Shown piece by piece: positions 1 through 11,900 of a DNA stretch of 64,000 nt (within the stretch, counting starts at the first letter, position 1; the number at the start of each line of letters is the position of its first letter). Position numbers and translations under genes: made by a program. Source of the stretch: Dicyema japonicum (Eukaryota > Dicyemida > Rhombozoa > Dicyemidae); contig RDEW01000014.1 of NCBI GenBank assembly GCA_011109175.1, positions 630,042 to 694,041 on the forward strand, read 5' to 3'. The notes beneath the pieces were generated by a model, which did no database searches, was not told the origin of the DNA, and was given only the letters and a program-made list of their open reading frames with translations.

Positions 1-3000
1 CAGAATGTCAGAGATTCGCCACATAGAACACTTGGAGTTGTAGCTAGACGAAACCACATGAATGCTCTCATAGTCTGTACTGATTCGGAAAATAGGGGCA
101 TCTTGGTGGAGAACTGTGGCTACATGAGTTCCGTGAAGGTCCCCACCTGTAAGGATAATGGGAGAACGCTGAGAAAATTGCCTCAGTGTCTTCAACTTGG
201 TTTCCTCTCTTTTATTGTTAAAAAATTGGTGCAAATAGACAGAGTAATTGTACAAGAAATGCTTCTCAGTGTTTCGTTTTGTTTTGGCGAACTTTGGGGA
301 GTAATTCAGACCTTTTAGTGCAAAAAGATCAACGGGATATGTTGAAGTCACCTTCTCCGAGTCTTCCGGATAATTAAATGTTGGAAATTGTATATATTTT
401 TCATCAATTTGTACAAAATTTTCAATATTGGCGGAATTGTCTGTAAAATTATCTTTGTATCCGTGAATTCCACATGACATCTTCAAGCTTTAAAACGCGG
501 GAAATATCAGGCAAACTCATTTTCATACAGGCTCTTCGAATTTTGGATGGGAAATCCTCAACAAAGTCAAATTTGTCTCCATCAACCAACTTTCCATACT
601 GAGATCTCAGCTTAATAGTAGAAAATATGGCTTCAGGGCTCTTTTCCAACTTTATCAGCCCATTAACCAGCTCTCTGCTCACTGGAAAGTAAAGATTTTT
701 CAACAGGATCCCAATATCAGCCGAATGGGCATCAATTTTCAAAACGTCCGAGAAGTATGGAACGATACAATACTGAGTAAAGGCAGGCCCGAACTGTCTG
801 GCAATCTTGGAGATCAAACAAACGACTGAACTGCGAATGGTGGTGTTTGGATGCAACAAAAATGAGCTTATACGTTTGATCAGAGTAAGAAGGATGCCAG
901 TATCCAAATGGTCATTCTCAAATATCGAATTAAAGCACATGATTGTTGAATGGATCACAAATTCCTCACTGTCCTTCAAGCCGTAGTCAAATAAAGACAG
1001 AAACATGGAGGATGTATCGTAAAGTTGATTGAAGGTAAAAATATCCGGGAAAATTAGGAAGAATTCACTTCGAACCTCCCAACTATCCTTTTTATGAGCC
1101 ACGTTTATTATGTGAGGCATTATTGTACTTCGAAATCTCTCCTCTCCAAAAAAACGGAAAATTTGAACCATAGAACACCGCAAGAGCTGAATTATAATGT
1201 CATTGGTCCCAATAATCCTCCTCTGGGCCAGTTCGGCCTCTTCAAGAGAAAATCCAGTAAAGAGCAGTTTTATAACCATTTCACTGAAATAATCGCACAG
1301 CAAGTCAAATTCTACTTCATATAGGTTCACTTCACGCTGCCCTTTAATCCGTGAAACAGCATTTAATTGGCGGTAAATTAGCTGAGATAAATCGCCAATT
1401 TTTGCCGCTAGAGATAGCAGAATCAACGACTGTTTGCTACTCAGACACAGATTGTAGTAAGTGGGCAGAATAAAGTCAATGAAAATCTCATGTGATAGGA
1501 ACAGTTTGCTGGAAGTGTCGATAAATAATCCGTGACTATGTAAATTGCTTCTGAAACCACATTTGGGTCAGAATCCTCAAAAAATATAAGCATATGGGGG
1601 ATAGCCCTTTCAAAAAACACAGAAAAGTGGATGTGGGGCTCAAATAGCTTGAAAAGATTAAAGGCGGCATATTTTGCTTCATTGGAATTCAAATGGGAGA
1701 GAAATGAAGTGTATAAGGAAAGAAGGATTACATGGACATTTCCTTCCCAGTCCCCTCCTTTGTTAGAGGACTGTTCTGCCCCTCCAATATCTTCACATTG
1801 AGTTTCAACTTTAGATCCACCAATTTTGGTTTCAACACTTTCTGGCTCAGCTTTCACCGTGATATCAACATCAGATTCTGATTTTTCCGTGAACTCGGGA
1901 TTTTTCGGTTCGACTTTTTCAGTTTTCGGGTTAGATTTTGCAATAAAGTCAAAGTTATCATTGATCTCGTTCCATTTGAAATTCATCGCAGTTATAATAT
2001 AGTCCGCAGTGAGGTTATTGGCTGACATAATTTCTTGCATTATTTTCATCAGATATGAGTAATATGACTCGGGGAAATAATGGGAAATGTAGTATTCAGC
2101 GATCTGTCGGTCGTTAGGGTTTTCGGAGATCATTGAGAGGACCATTTCACGAATATTTTCGTCAGGTATTTCCTGAATTTGGTTTTTCATTTTCGACTGG
2201 TCGTATTTCCCTGACATATTTCTTGAGGAGAAGTCACAGAGAGGTTTTCCGTCCAAACAGAGCTCGGCAATAATACAACCAAGCGAAAAAATGTCCATAG
2301 AATGCTCCCCCTCGTCTTCATGGTTTATAAAACGCTCAAAGATGTTGACATCGTCCGATTTATAAAATCGCTCAGGTGCCGTATAGCATATCCTCCTGTT
2401 GGAAATGTCGAATAGAAAGATGTAGTCTGTGGAGTTGGTCTCCGACAGGTACACAGGCTTGTAGCTAGCAAAATCAGTGATAAATACAAAATTCCAGCTG
2501 GTAAACATGATATTCTCTGGTTTTAGATCTCCATGGTAAATCTAATAATTACATAATAGACAATAACTCTGTTTCGCCTGCATAAATTCAAAGCACACAA
2601 TAGCTGGAAAATAATCCACTTCTTTTCAATCCACAAAAGCGCTGGATTTGAGTACATTCTGTCCAGCAGACTGATGTACATGAAGGGCCGCATGAGAACG
2701 GCAATTTTTTCTTTTATTATAGCCTCAAGTCAAAATTTGGAGTACTTTGTATGGGAGACAGTTCACAGAGGACAAGAGAGCCCGTTCGATGAAATTATTG
2801 TTTTCCTGGGCTTTTCTTATTGCTTCGGAAATTTCGGGATTAAATGAAATGAATTTTGCAACATAAAATTCTCCTTCGAATTTAATTTTTGCAGTATTGA
2901 AGAAAATTGTACTTCCCAAAGGCTTGACTAGTGTAAAGTTAAATATTTGGCAATATTCTTCAAGGGTTTCTGATCTTTGGGTTGTGCGTCGGCTAGAACT

Positions 3001-3009
3001 GTTTCCCAT
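1..3009 (-). CDS. PIK3R4: VPS15-type PI3-kinase regulatory subunit (partial, C-terminus off left edge)
   Basis: Regulatory pseudokinase/scaffold of the class III PI3K (VPS34) complex acting in autophagy and endosomal sorting. The start at 3009 gives MGNSSS, an N-myristoylation signal like that of VPS15. Exons then encode the kinase region: NPALLWIEKKWIIFQ, YHGDLKPEN (catalytic loop), ITDFASYKP (VPS15 has DFAS rather than DFG) and CYTAPERF. HEAT repeats follow (1500-500). Near the left edge, in another frame, LTGGDLHGTHVATV resembles the start of the WD40 domain. Two clear introns lie at 2724-2745 (22 nt) and 2542-2567 (26 nt). The frame also changes near 1500 and near 450-480 without a convincing intron; I read these as one-base errors. 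The WD40 propeller continues outside the window. Confidence 0.9.
2542..2567 (-). other. 26-nt spliceosomal intron in VPS15
   Basis: GT...AG interval on the minus strand. Removing it joins ...CRRNR to IYHGDLKPEN in frame and restores the kinase catalytic loop. This is one of the clearest examples of the very short introns in this window. Confidence 0.85.
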
Positions 3010-3179
3010 TAAATTCAGAATAAACGTAACCACATACAAATATAATTACTATTTTAATTTCAAAGTTAGGTTAAAACAAAAATAAAATTTAAATATTCAA
3101 TTTTAAAAACAATAAATTTTTTTACAAAAATAAATTATCTTTCTTTTTTCGAATTTATAGTCAGTGATTTAAGTTCGGT

Positions 3180-3430
3180 TATGACATAATATCAGGATGG
3201 TTCAATACCACAAGAGCCGGACAAAATCCAGATGGTTCTGGTTTGTATCTAGCTTTTGTTCATTCTAGCAAAAGGTCCCAAGAATTTTACGATGATTTTT
3301 GGATCGACGAGTAACGTAATCATCAGTGATACATCGCTACGGGGTCGGATTGTCTTCAAAGACTCACACGCTGCCAAAAGGAAAAGAAGTTAAGAGTATT
3401 CTTGATGTCTTGGCCTCATTCATACTATTA
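3180..3430 (+). repeat. SINE-A fragment (degenerate)
   Basis: Contains the SINE-A body landmarks seen in better copies (22180-22470, 27725-27985): ATCATCAGTGAT, GGGTCGGATTGTCTTC, a GACTCACACG block and AAAAGAAGTTAAGAGTATTC. The tRNA-like head is missing. Confidence 0.5.
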
Positions 3431-3662
3431 TTTTTACTAAAAGAAATGCGTGTTAGATATTAGATAATGGCGGGAACACTACAGGGATACTGAATCACAG
3501 AATTATACATGTTTAACACGTTTTTGTGTTCTTGGAATTAAGTAAATAAAATGGTAATTTGAACCTGTTTTACTGCTTTTTGTTTATTTCTTAATTCTCT
3601 AAAAATCATCGTTTCTTAACAATCGATGTGGTGCTACGTGCTAATTGGTTGAAGTTCTCTGA

Positions 3663-3935
3663 TTGTTTTGTTTGTTCCTTCCCATTCCCTTCCTATTAGA
3701 GTGGCGTCATGTGATCCACTTGTCTAGGTGGCGCCCAGTGCCAGGCCGGCACGAAAAAGGATCACTTGCTCTCCCCACTCCATTGGAGGGGATTCCACAA
3801 CTGCACATATGGACGTCTTTTACCCTTCATGCTGATTCCGGATGGAGTCTGTTTCTGTAGAAGTGGAAACTGGATACACTTAATTAGTTGTTTACTTTAA
3901 CTTCTTTCTCGGTGTATCCGGGGTTAATAAATAAA
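3663..3935 (+). repeat. SINE-B / LINE-derived repeat with TAAA-type tail
   Basis: Holds the block GTGGCGTCATGTGATCCAC followed by GGTGGCGCCCAGTGCC, shared with LINE 5' regions near 5085, 7101 and 37044, and ends in GGTGTATCCGGGGTTAATAAATAAA-like sequence, as other SINE-B tails do (26650-26710, 53940). It has no coding potential. Confidence 0.6.
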
Positions 3936-3939
3936 CTGT

Positions 3940-4540
3940 GCAAGGCTCCCAGTTTGGTCTTTAAGTGTTTTTGAGAGCTTTTAAAATTCTCATTTTCTTC
4001 AGAGCAACCTTTGTGTTAATCTCATCCAGCGTTTTCTATTCTTCATCTTAATCCTTAGTGTACCTAGATCGTCCCTCGTTTTCAGACTCAGACAAAGGTT
4101 CTTATTCAGGTAGTTGTCGATCTTCCACAGAAGCCACCGATTCCATAACAATTGAAGTACACATCCACAGCATCATTTTCCAGGGAGCATCAACGTCCAA
4201 CCGCAGAATTGACAAAAAATCTTTCCACTTTTATATTTGTAGAAAATTTTTGGAAATGTCATATAGTTTTGAGTTGGTTATTTTCTTTGGAATTTCAGTA
4301 GCTTGTCGGAGTTGAGTTCAGTGGAATTAGTCCAGTTTTTCTAGCTCACTCTCAGAAATGCCTCAATTCCCAGAATTGTAAGTTAGGACTGGGAGTACGA
4401 AAGAGTTGTAAATTCTTAATCACTGGCGTCGCTAAAATTTTTCTGCGTATTACATCTTTTGAGCCTCAACCGGTCTTCAGAGAAATTCCGAGAAATCTGC
4501 TACCAATGTGAGTTTACAAAGATCAAGTATCTGGGTGGAT
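3940..4540. other. No recognisable gene
   Basis: AT-rich sequence with short open frames that resemble nothing I know. Confidence 0.5.
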
Positions 4541-4561
4541 ATGAAAGCTACTACCATTTAT

Positions 4562-4798
4562 TTACCCCGGAGTAACTTCAATTGAAAGAAACGTATGACT
4601 AACAAGAAAATAACTTTTAAAAGGAAATGTTCCAATAGATATCTTGTGTGGCGCAGCACTCGAAAGCAGATCAGGACAAGAAAATAGATGGCCCGTCTTA
4701 TGGTCGTCTAAAAGGCAGGAATGGCATAGCGACGAAGACGATCGTCCAATTCTGTTCAAATAGTCTTGTAAATCTATGTAATAATTAAGCAATGCCAT
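4562..4798 (-). pseudogene. LINE C-terminal zinc-knuckle fragment
   Basis: The 78-residue frame carries LNRIGRSSSSLCHSC followed by DDHKTGHLFSCP. This resembles the Cys/His tail (CxxC...HLxxxCP) found after the RNase H region of Jockey-type non-LTR retrotransposons. It is an isolated fragment with no RT domain attached. Confidence 0.5.
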
Positions 4799-4907
4799 CT
4801 ATAGGTCTTATAAATTAGGGAAATGTAATAAAAATGGGATATATAGCTGGAAATGTCAAGAAGATTCCGAATTTAGTGCAAACAAAACTTAATAAATCTG
4901 TCTAAAT

Positions 4908-5652
4908 AAGCGTTTCTCAATGGGGTCTCTGGGGACCCATTTCTTTCCAGACAAAATATTCATGTGAAGGCGCTATTTCACAATATTAAATCAATTTGAA
5001 CATAAAATTAGGGGTCTCCAGAAAATATTTTCTAGATTCTGAGGTCCCCTGAAAAAAGGTTGAGAAAGATATTACTATATTAACGTGGCGTCATGCGGTT
5101 CACCTGGTGTTGTGGTGGCGCTCAGTGCAATTTTGCATGGAAGAGAACCGTTTGACTTTCCCTACCTTTCTGCGATTTTCAGAAGGGTGGCTTACCAACT
5201 CCCCCGTTTACAAGTAATCATACCGACCATTGAATATGCCTGCTCCGCCTGGAGGTTTGCGATTCCCCTTTCGAGAGTGGACCGTTTGTACTCCCTCAGG
5301 CGGAAAATTATGCACCGCACGGACATCCCCATTGGCGACCTCGTTTCTGATGAGACAACGTTGAAAAATGGCCAGGGTTTCCTACGTTTCTGCAAGGAAC
5401 TGGGAAACCCATTCAAGGTAAAGGTGACCCATACAGAGGAATTTCGGTCGGCAATAAAAAAGTGCACGCCGATTGAAATCCTTTGCAGAAGCAAGAGAAG
5501 ACGCTTCCGGAGTGCGGTTGGATCATCAGAAGACCAATTGAAGAAAGTCCGGATGTTGCTGGAAGCTGGAATCACCTAATTAGATAGTTTTGACCTATCT
5601 TTCCTGGTGGTCTTGAAGTTAAATAAATAAATAAAAAGGTTGAGAAACGCTG
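4908..5652. mobile_element. hAT-like MITE interrupted by a LINE
   Basis: The left end reads AAGCGTTTCTCAA and the right end, inverted, reads CAGCGTTTCTCAACC, a typical hAT terminus. It is flanked by near-identical 8-bp duplications (GTCTAAAT at 4900-4907, ATCTAAAT at 5653-5660). The interior has GGGGTCTC/GAGGTCCCC repeats and no transposase. A LINE copy sits inside it (5068-5632). Confidence 0.7.
5068..5632 (+). mobile_element. Internally deleted LINE (5' block joined to ORF end) with 15-bp target duplication
   Basis: Flanked by the direct repeat AAAAAGGTTGAGAAA at 5053-5067 and 5633-5647, a target-primed integration signature. It starts with the LINE 5' block (GTGGCGTCATGCGGTTCACC) and then jumps to a frame (5085-5579) encoding a LINE C-terminus: IEYACSAWRF, VDRLYSLRRKIMHR, LLEAGIT-stop. 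The 3' end is GTTAAATAAATAAATAAA. The same C-terminus recurs at 28835 and, inverted, at 40750 and 58880. Confidence 0.75.
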
Positions 5653-5789
5653 ATCTAAATTGATAAGTGAATATGTCACTTATGACAACTACATTGGATT
5701 GATTGACATACCTCTTAAGACAGTATTTTGTATATAGGCTTGTAAATACTTATCAACTGCTAACTCCCCTAAATATCCCTTGTGGTACT

Positions 5790-6050
5790 TGGAGACAATT
5801 CCTTAACACGTCATTGCATATGGTATGACGAGGACCTCCCCCCCCCGAATATCGCAATGGAAGATTACTACTCCTCTAATGTAAAAAACTTTTGTGGAAG
5901 ACCGAGACAACCCTCCTGGTCGTTTACAAAACTATCTGAAAGCTGTGAAGAAAAAATTGGCATCTGGTGACGATCTGGACACACTGAGGGACCTGGCTAA
6001 GAACAGAAGACCTTGGAGCAAGCTAACTCTTTCTCTTATATTTTTTGCTG
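5790..6050 (+). pseudogene. RTE-like LINE 3' remnant
   Basis: The frame NIAMEDYYSS...GRPRQP, followed in another frame by DLDTLRDLAKNRRPWSKLT, parallels the fuller copy at 51505-51785 (NVAMDNYFAY, GRPRTTLPT, DDLDYLRELTRSRGSWSRLT). This is the very end of an APE-type LINE ORF, degraded by indels. Confidence 0.6.
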
Positions 6051-6110
6051 CACATGCGGACCTATAAATATTATGGCTCTCGTGAAAGTGCTAATAATAA
6101 TATGACGAGG
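6045..6110 (+). repeat. SINE-A 3' end fragment
   Basis: Carries ATGCGGACCTATAAATATT and ATGGCTCTCGTGAAA, the SINE-A terminal block also seen at 11270-11350. Confidence 0.6.
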
Positions 6111-6499
6111 ACCTTGTATCATGCTTAATTCGTCTGCCAGAGGCTTATACTTATGTTTCTTATCGACCCCACCGTCTGCAAACAATCTAGCGATGTAATC
6201 CGAGTCTCCACAATAAAAATTGTGCTCGACAATAATAGGAAGTCAGAATATCGCTATCGACCTTTATTGATACTCAGTCATTCTATACTACACACTGGAC
6301 CTTCAATTAACTTTCTGATTTTTGATTCCATAATTTTTGCAAATGTGTTTCGGACGACTTCATAATGTCGCCATATGTAATCATGACGCAGCATACACAC
6401 GCATTTAGTGGCAAAATGATCAACAGATATACATCCTCGATTCACTCCCAAACTGGTTCCTGTCTTGAAGTTATATAATGCCTTACTTCAAGGTGTATT

Positions 6500-6735
6500 A
6501 TTAACCACGTTGGCTTGACGAGTGCCGCCGTCATCAGTGAACTTCTCAATGCGGAACCGGATCGTCTACGAAAGGACTCACATCAAACAAACAAAAAAAG
6601 AAAAAAGAAGTGAAGATCATTCCTTGGTTCTCTCTAAAATTATTTATCCTAACTTCTTTACTTAAAATAAAGTGTGTGTCCTGTCTGGGAGGAACTATAG
6701 CTATATGGCTCTATGTAAAGTGAAGGATTATTTTA
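6500..6735 (+). repeat. SINE-A copy, 5'-truncated
   Basis: Starts in the body (GGCTTGACGAGTGCCGCCGT, CATCAGTGAA), then GCGGAACCGGATCGTCTA, GAAGTGAAGATCATTCCTTGG, TAAAGTGTGTGTCCTG and a final ATATGGCTCTATGTAAA. The tRNA-like head is absent. Confidence 0.75.
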
Positions 6736-6842
6736 TTAAACACGTTGTTGAAAACTTAATATCAACACGTGGGTTATCCATTGACTTCTATATTTATCAT
6801 GGTACATTTCCTATCAGACATACTGATCCAACCACCAGGGTG

Positions 6843-7070
6843 TCATGCATCTTGAGGAGGATGCGCTCGATCAGGTGAGTCACTCCACACAACAGCCTCT
6901 TTATTCCAAACTCGGACATGGACTTGGTTATCCCTCAATACTTGTCTGATCATATGATCAACGTCATCGTACTCACACGACTCGAACTCTACTACCCCCA
7001 CGTAATAATTAAGCAATGAAATTGCACACTCATTTAATGTTTCGAACAAATCCCGTTCATTTAGTCGCAT
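6843..7070 (-). pseudogene. C-terminal half of an older reverse-transcriptase ORF (split by LINE 7071-9928)
   Basis: The frame reads LNECAISLLNYYVGVVEFES...VWNKEAVVWS, resembling the post-RT region (AINTYAVSVLRY...) of R4/Dong-type elements common in invertebrate genomes. It continues across the LINE insertion site into 9941-10225, where the same strand encodes HLMFIDDIKLFSRSAKN (RT active site). The LINE between them is bounded by the duplication ATTTAGTCGCAT. Confidence 0.65.
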
Positions 7071-9928
7071 CCTTTGTGTTAATTAATAGATTCATTTGTA
7101 GCGTGGCGTTATGTGGTCCACCAATTCAAAAAATTCAAAAGGATTTGGCAACACCCAGAGGGCTTCTAATACCCTCCCGAAAAGGACCAGTAGACCCCTT
7201 CCCCCTGGGGTCATTATCGACTCCCGGCGATGCGTTTCAAGAAAGTCCAAACATTCCCGGCGAAAACCCTCAGCCCACTGTGGAATAAGAAATTTACTGC
7301 TCTCCAAATAAACATCAACGGAATTAAAGAAAAGGTCAGGGAACTCCGGTCAATCCTGGCAAATCAAAAGATCGACGTGGCCATGATTCAAGAAACTAAA
7401 CTCCGCATGCATGATTCCACTCCTTCATTCCCTGGATACGAGGCAATCAGGATGGACCGTAAAAAGAGAAGAGGTGGTGGACTACTTACTCTATTCAAAA
7501 AGAACATGAAATGCAGAGACATTACTTCGGAAGTGAAAAAACTTGTTAGAAATGACGAGGTTACTGAGGCAATAGGAATCTTGCTTGGGACAACGAAAGG
7601 AAGTATGTGCCTCGTGAATATCTACTTGCCTCCTTCCGGCTCCTGCCCAAAGGACTATGTTATTCCAAACCTATCAAGATTGGCTATCTACGATGAGATC
7701 ATCATATGTGGAGATTTAAACGCAAAGCACCCATTATGGTTGTCAACCTAACTGACCGACACGAGAGGGAAGCTATTGTTATTGAAATCGGACTCCCTAA
7801 CGATACTGAACAATCCAGCGAAAAATACAAGGACCCCACTAGAGAGACTGATCAGCTTACCTCACCAGATTTAACACTCTGCTCATCGTCGCTTTCATCA
7901 AAAATTGATTGGCCAGTCCTCTACGAAACAAGAAGCGACCATAATCCAATTGTGATGAAGGTCATGAGAGAAGTCAGAGTTAGGAGAACACCTGCTAGTT
8001 ATAACTACAAAGCTGCTAATTGGGAATTGTATCGCGCAATCTCTGATGATAGACTGAAGAATTGTTACTTGGTCATCTTCAAATCGCCAGAAAAAGCGAT
8101 CAAATACTTTACTTGCACAATCCTAAAAGAAAGATCAATGGCTATTCCCAAGCATTGTCTAAACTCCTCTAATGGTCGAGGGAAGTCGGCATTGATCAAA
8201 GAAAGAAATCACCTCAAAAAATCTAATTGGATCACATTAAAAACGAAACTCCGGATCAGAGCTCCAAACAACGAAATAAAGGCCAGAGAGTTCAAGGCCC
8301 AGAAATTGAAGTGGAATCGGATTCTTACAAAGGTAAATCGCAACCGTAGTACCGGAGAAATGTGGAAAGCCATCCGAAATGTTGCAAAGGGAGAAGAAAC
8401 CTCCCCGAGGATGACTATACTCAACGAGACGTTAACAATTTGATAAAATTCTACACAAAAATTTCGTACAAAGAACACAGGAAGTTGGAAGAGCATCTCA
8501 CTTTATGGAGAAATCTGAAGAAGAATTCTAACCCAGTATACTTCTCGGATAGAAACGTGAAAAATGCGCTGCGTTATACAAGAACAACGTACTCTGCCGG
8601 TCCGGACAACATTCCAGTAGTGTTATTGAAGCACCTTGGAGATATTGAAGTCGGTTTTCTAACGTCGCTGTATAACTATTCAATTAATTGTAATGTAATA
8701 CCGTTGTTATGGAAGCAAGCCAACATCAGACCTATACTGAAACCTGGAAAACCTAAGGGAGATCTGGCATCATTTAGACCTGTGTCATTGTTATGTTCCA
8801 TATCGAAAATCCTGGAAAGGCTTGTGCTTGGGAGAATCAAGGCTTTTTACCAGAAAAGGATTTTAAACACGGATTCAAGAGAGATTGTTCTACATCAACA
8901 TACCTACAGAAATTAACCAACTTCATTAGAGATGGTTTTCAAACAAACCAAGGCATTTGAAGACAGTTTATGTTCCATTGATATTAACAAGGCCTTTGAT
9001 TCTATTTCGAGAAAAATATTATCAAAGAAAATTTTTCCAAGCTTAAACTTTGGATAACAAATTTCTTAAGTGGACGAAGGGACGTGTATGCCTCGGAGGA
9101 CTGAAATCAGTCTCACGTCTTCTCCCAAACGGTGTTCCCCAAGGATCTCCTTTATCCCCCGCCTTATTCAATTTATCCCTGGCAGACCTCCCGACACCGG
9201 AATCCAATAACGATGTTCTACTCACATATGCGGACGACATTGTTTTGGCCTCGCGTGATCGGGATATCCAAAATGCTACAGAAAGATTACAAATTAACCT
9301 GGACCGACCCACGATAAATTCCATAAAGTCGGTCACGTCTATGTTTACTTCGGACAAAAGGTTGGGGAAGATGATTTTCAAGTTAAAATTGGACAACATT
9401 GAAATCCCCTTCACCAAATGTCAGAAGTTCCTGGGCCTGACACTGGATACACACTTATTTTTGTCACCACACGTGGCAAACATTGTTCTGAAATGCGAGA
9501 AGAGGATCAATATATTAAAATGTTTATCTGGAATATGCAAGACAGGTACCCACCCAGTCTTGATGAACATTTACAAGCAATACATCGAACCATGCTTCTC
9601 GTACGCGTGTGGTTCGTGGGGACCTTCATTATCATGGACGAACACTAAGAAAATTTATGACGTTCAAAAGAAGGGCTTTCAGAATGACGGAGCGGTGGTC
9701 TTGTGGGAGACATAGAACCGGACCGACTACTCTGGAGGCCCTCATTAAACAAAACTCCGGCATGCGGGAAGGTGGCTCTGCAAATACAATCAGCCGCCCT
9801 GTACGAGTTGTGTGGGTACGAGGGAGGTGCACCGGGAAAGAATGAGGATTTTGGCAAAGCGCATCGGGATCACATGATAGTTAGTTTTGGTTTTACCGTG
9901 GTCTTGGGTGTTAAATAAATAAATAAAA
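7071..9928 (+). mobile_element. Near full-length APE-type non-LTR retrotransposon (Jockey/I-like), ORFs broken
   Basis: Bounded by ATTTAGTCGCAT at 7059-7070 and 9929-9940 (12-bp target duplication). It opens with a short 5' region including GTGGCGTTATGTGGTCCACC. The endonuclease (7230-7990) has ALQININGIKEK, VAMIQETKLR, FPGYEAIRMDR, YLPPSGSCP, IIICGDLNAKHPLW and RSDHNPIV. The RT (8360-9650) has TYSAGPDNIPVVLLK, NIRPILKPGKPKG, FRPVSLLCSISKILERLVL, GVPQGSPLSPALF and TYADDIVLAS. The ORF is split over at least five frame changes. The tail is GTTAAATAAATAAATAAA. No 2A-like motif was seen here, unlike the elements at 17055 and 29430. Confidence 0.9.
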
Positions 9929-9940
9929 ATTTAGTCGCAT

Positions 9941-10490
9941 AGAAATGATGCCCTGGTTCATATTCTGCCAATTATTTGTTTTTTGGTTTCGGGAAGAATC
10001 AGAGACTATGACTCTCAGTAATACCAAAGTATTTATATCCGTCGTGGTCTTCTACCAGCCTCACCAAATCTCCACACAAATGAGAATTGGTTTCTGACTT
10101 AAAAATTAATTTCCAAACAGTTTTCTTCCAGAAACCTGCGGACACATTCACTCCATGGAATTGAGATTTTTAGCAGACCGAGAGAACAGTTTTATGTCAT
10201 CAATGAACATAAGGTGATTCTTACTTAAACAAACCTCCTCAAGAATGAAGGACACTTGTTAGAATCGGGAAGTCTGCTCAACCGTTTGAGACAGCACGGA
10301 CATACTAATCCCCATTTAATAGTAACCTCACCGATATTATGCTTATGTGCAGATAAACACTTTACCTCATGACGGACATAATAAAATGAGTAAACCACAC
10401 AGGCAGACAATGGCAGCGCAGCACTCGATAATGTAGCCATGATCACCAGAATCAAGAAAAGGTGTTTTTTTAATAATTTAATCATTAGGG
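9941..10490 (-). pseudogene. Older reverse-transcriptase remnant, active-site half (R4/Dong-like)
   Basis: Minus-strand frames encode LKRLSRLPDSNKCPSFLRRF and then HLMFIDDIKLFSRSAKNLNS (an FIDD version of YxDD), followed by ECVRRFLEENCLEINF and DGYKYFGITES (RT motif YKYLGI). The sequence then runs into the target site of the LINE at 7071-9928 and resumes at 7070. Frames change several times. Confidence 0.6.
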
Positions 10491-10589
10491 AGATTTTTTT
10501 AACTTTATACTTTCAAATTTTTTCCCTAAAAATTGACTTTATTGAGTTTAAAATTTCAAAAATTTGACCTTTTTGACAAATTATTTCAA

Positions 10590-10745
10590 CTTATGCAATT
10601 CCATAAGAGTCGGGCAATTCCCTGACGTCCCCGGGTTCGAATCTCGCTGCTATATGCTCCGGCTGAAGGTTCCTTCACATCTATGATGCTTTGGGTATGA
10701 CTAAAGAAAATTTCTTGGTTCCTTCTTCTCTGTCAAAGATTTGTT
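10590..10745 (+). repeat. SINE-A 5' part with tRNA-like B box
   Basis: CCCCGGGTTCGAATCTCGCTG is a tRNA-type B box in the SINE-A context, followed by GCTCCGGCTGAAGGTTCC and CATCTATGATGCTTTGG. It then jumps to TTCTTGGTTCCTTCTTCTC, so the body is internally deleted. Confidence 0.65.
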
Positions 10746-11019
10746 AATTAACAAGTTCCAAAGTAAAACGAGTAAATTATCTAATCAAGGGGATTTTAGT
10801 TTAGATTGTTGGTAATCCCTCTTCTTCTCTTAGAAGAAGAGTGTGCCATCAACTCCCTGTTATTCCCCATCTCCACATCAGAGTCAGTCGAAATATCTTT
10901 GTTAGTGTCCAGTGGAATGTCGTCACGGTATGCCAGTTCCACAAGTTGAGAGGAGAAGTGGTGCACTCTTCATCAGAAACCTTCATCCCGTGTTTGTTAG
11001 CATGCTTTCGAGAGTCCTT

Positions 11020-11205
11020 TTACAACTGACAGATGTATGTTCTAGTTGCTCCTTCAACAGATTGTTTATCAAAATAGTTTTTGAAGCATTTCGAGACAAC
11101 TCCATTCCAGGTCATAACCAGTGAGATAATCTTTACTTGACAATTGTAGAGAAGCGAAAGCTCACTTGATAGGTGATCGTGCTTGTGACATTTTTTTACT
11201 TCCAC
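11020..11205 (-). pseudogene. C-terminal fragment of the R4/Dong-like reverse transcriptase ORF
   Basis: HDHLSSELSLLYNCQVKIIS...TWNGVVSKCFKNYF resembles the conserved tail of these elements (LYxMxxVxVVPVVIGATGVV). It probably belongs to the same old insertion as 9941-10490 and 6843-7070. Confidence 0.5.
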
Positions 11206-11269
11206 CTGTTTTAGGCGATCCTGAGATGTAATTCCCAGTTCTATTATAATTATCTCATTCTTGATCTTG

Positions 11270-11350
11270 TTTTATTCTATAACTTTTCTTTACTCAAATA
11301 AAGTATGTGTCCTGCCTATACGGACCTATAAATATTATGGCTCTCGTGAA
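11270..11350 (+). repeat. SINE-A 3' end fragment
   Basis: TTTACTCAAATAAAGTATGTG, TCCTGCCTATACGGACCTAT and ATTATGGCTCTCGTGAAAAG match the terminal block of SINE-A. Confidence 0.65.
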
Positions 11351-11639
11351 AAGGATTTTTTTATTATTCCATGGAATATTCGACAAAAACCTTAATGACC
11401 TTATCGGTCTAAGAGTCGGCAGATGGGAAAAGAAAATCAGGTGGTTTTATAGCATTGACAGCCGTAAAATAGTAATAAAATAATAAACCTGTTAATTTGA
11501 GATGTTTTGGTGCGAAAAATGGTTGTTTTTTGCAGTTACAAATGTGCCACATAAATCGCAAATCCGATTTCCTTGTAAGTTGGTAGAAAATTCATCAGAA
11601 TATTTTCTAACAACAAACTTATTCATTTCAATCCCCCAA

Positions 11640-11900
11640 AGAACAAGAGTTAACCCAAACTAACGAATCCCGTGATCCTGATGCGTCCCAACAGAACACT
11701 CATCCAAGCAAAGCGACACAAAGGGAATTGTCAAGGAAGCTGAGGTCGATAAGCACACAGGAGATAACAAATTTTATTAAAATGAAATAGCTACTCACGT
11801 GATCCTGACACGCTTCAACAGAGACCTCATAATGTCCTAATGCTCTTCACCTGAGTTCGCACAAGCACGTATCGGGAGTATAACCTAATGCTCATAATTG
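11640..11900 (-). repeat. Two degenerate LINE 3' ends
   Basis: Minus-strand matches to the LINE 3' block (GTGATCCTGATGCGT near 11680 and GTGATCCTGACACGC near 11800; compare GTGATCCCGATGCAT at 49875). They look like two partial copies in tandem, with no ORF left. Confidence 0.5.

Noticed and set aside
1094-1324. Plus-strand frame opposite VPS15
   Set aside because: Shadow of the conserved minus-strand HEAT-repeat exon.
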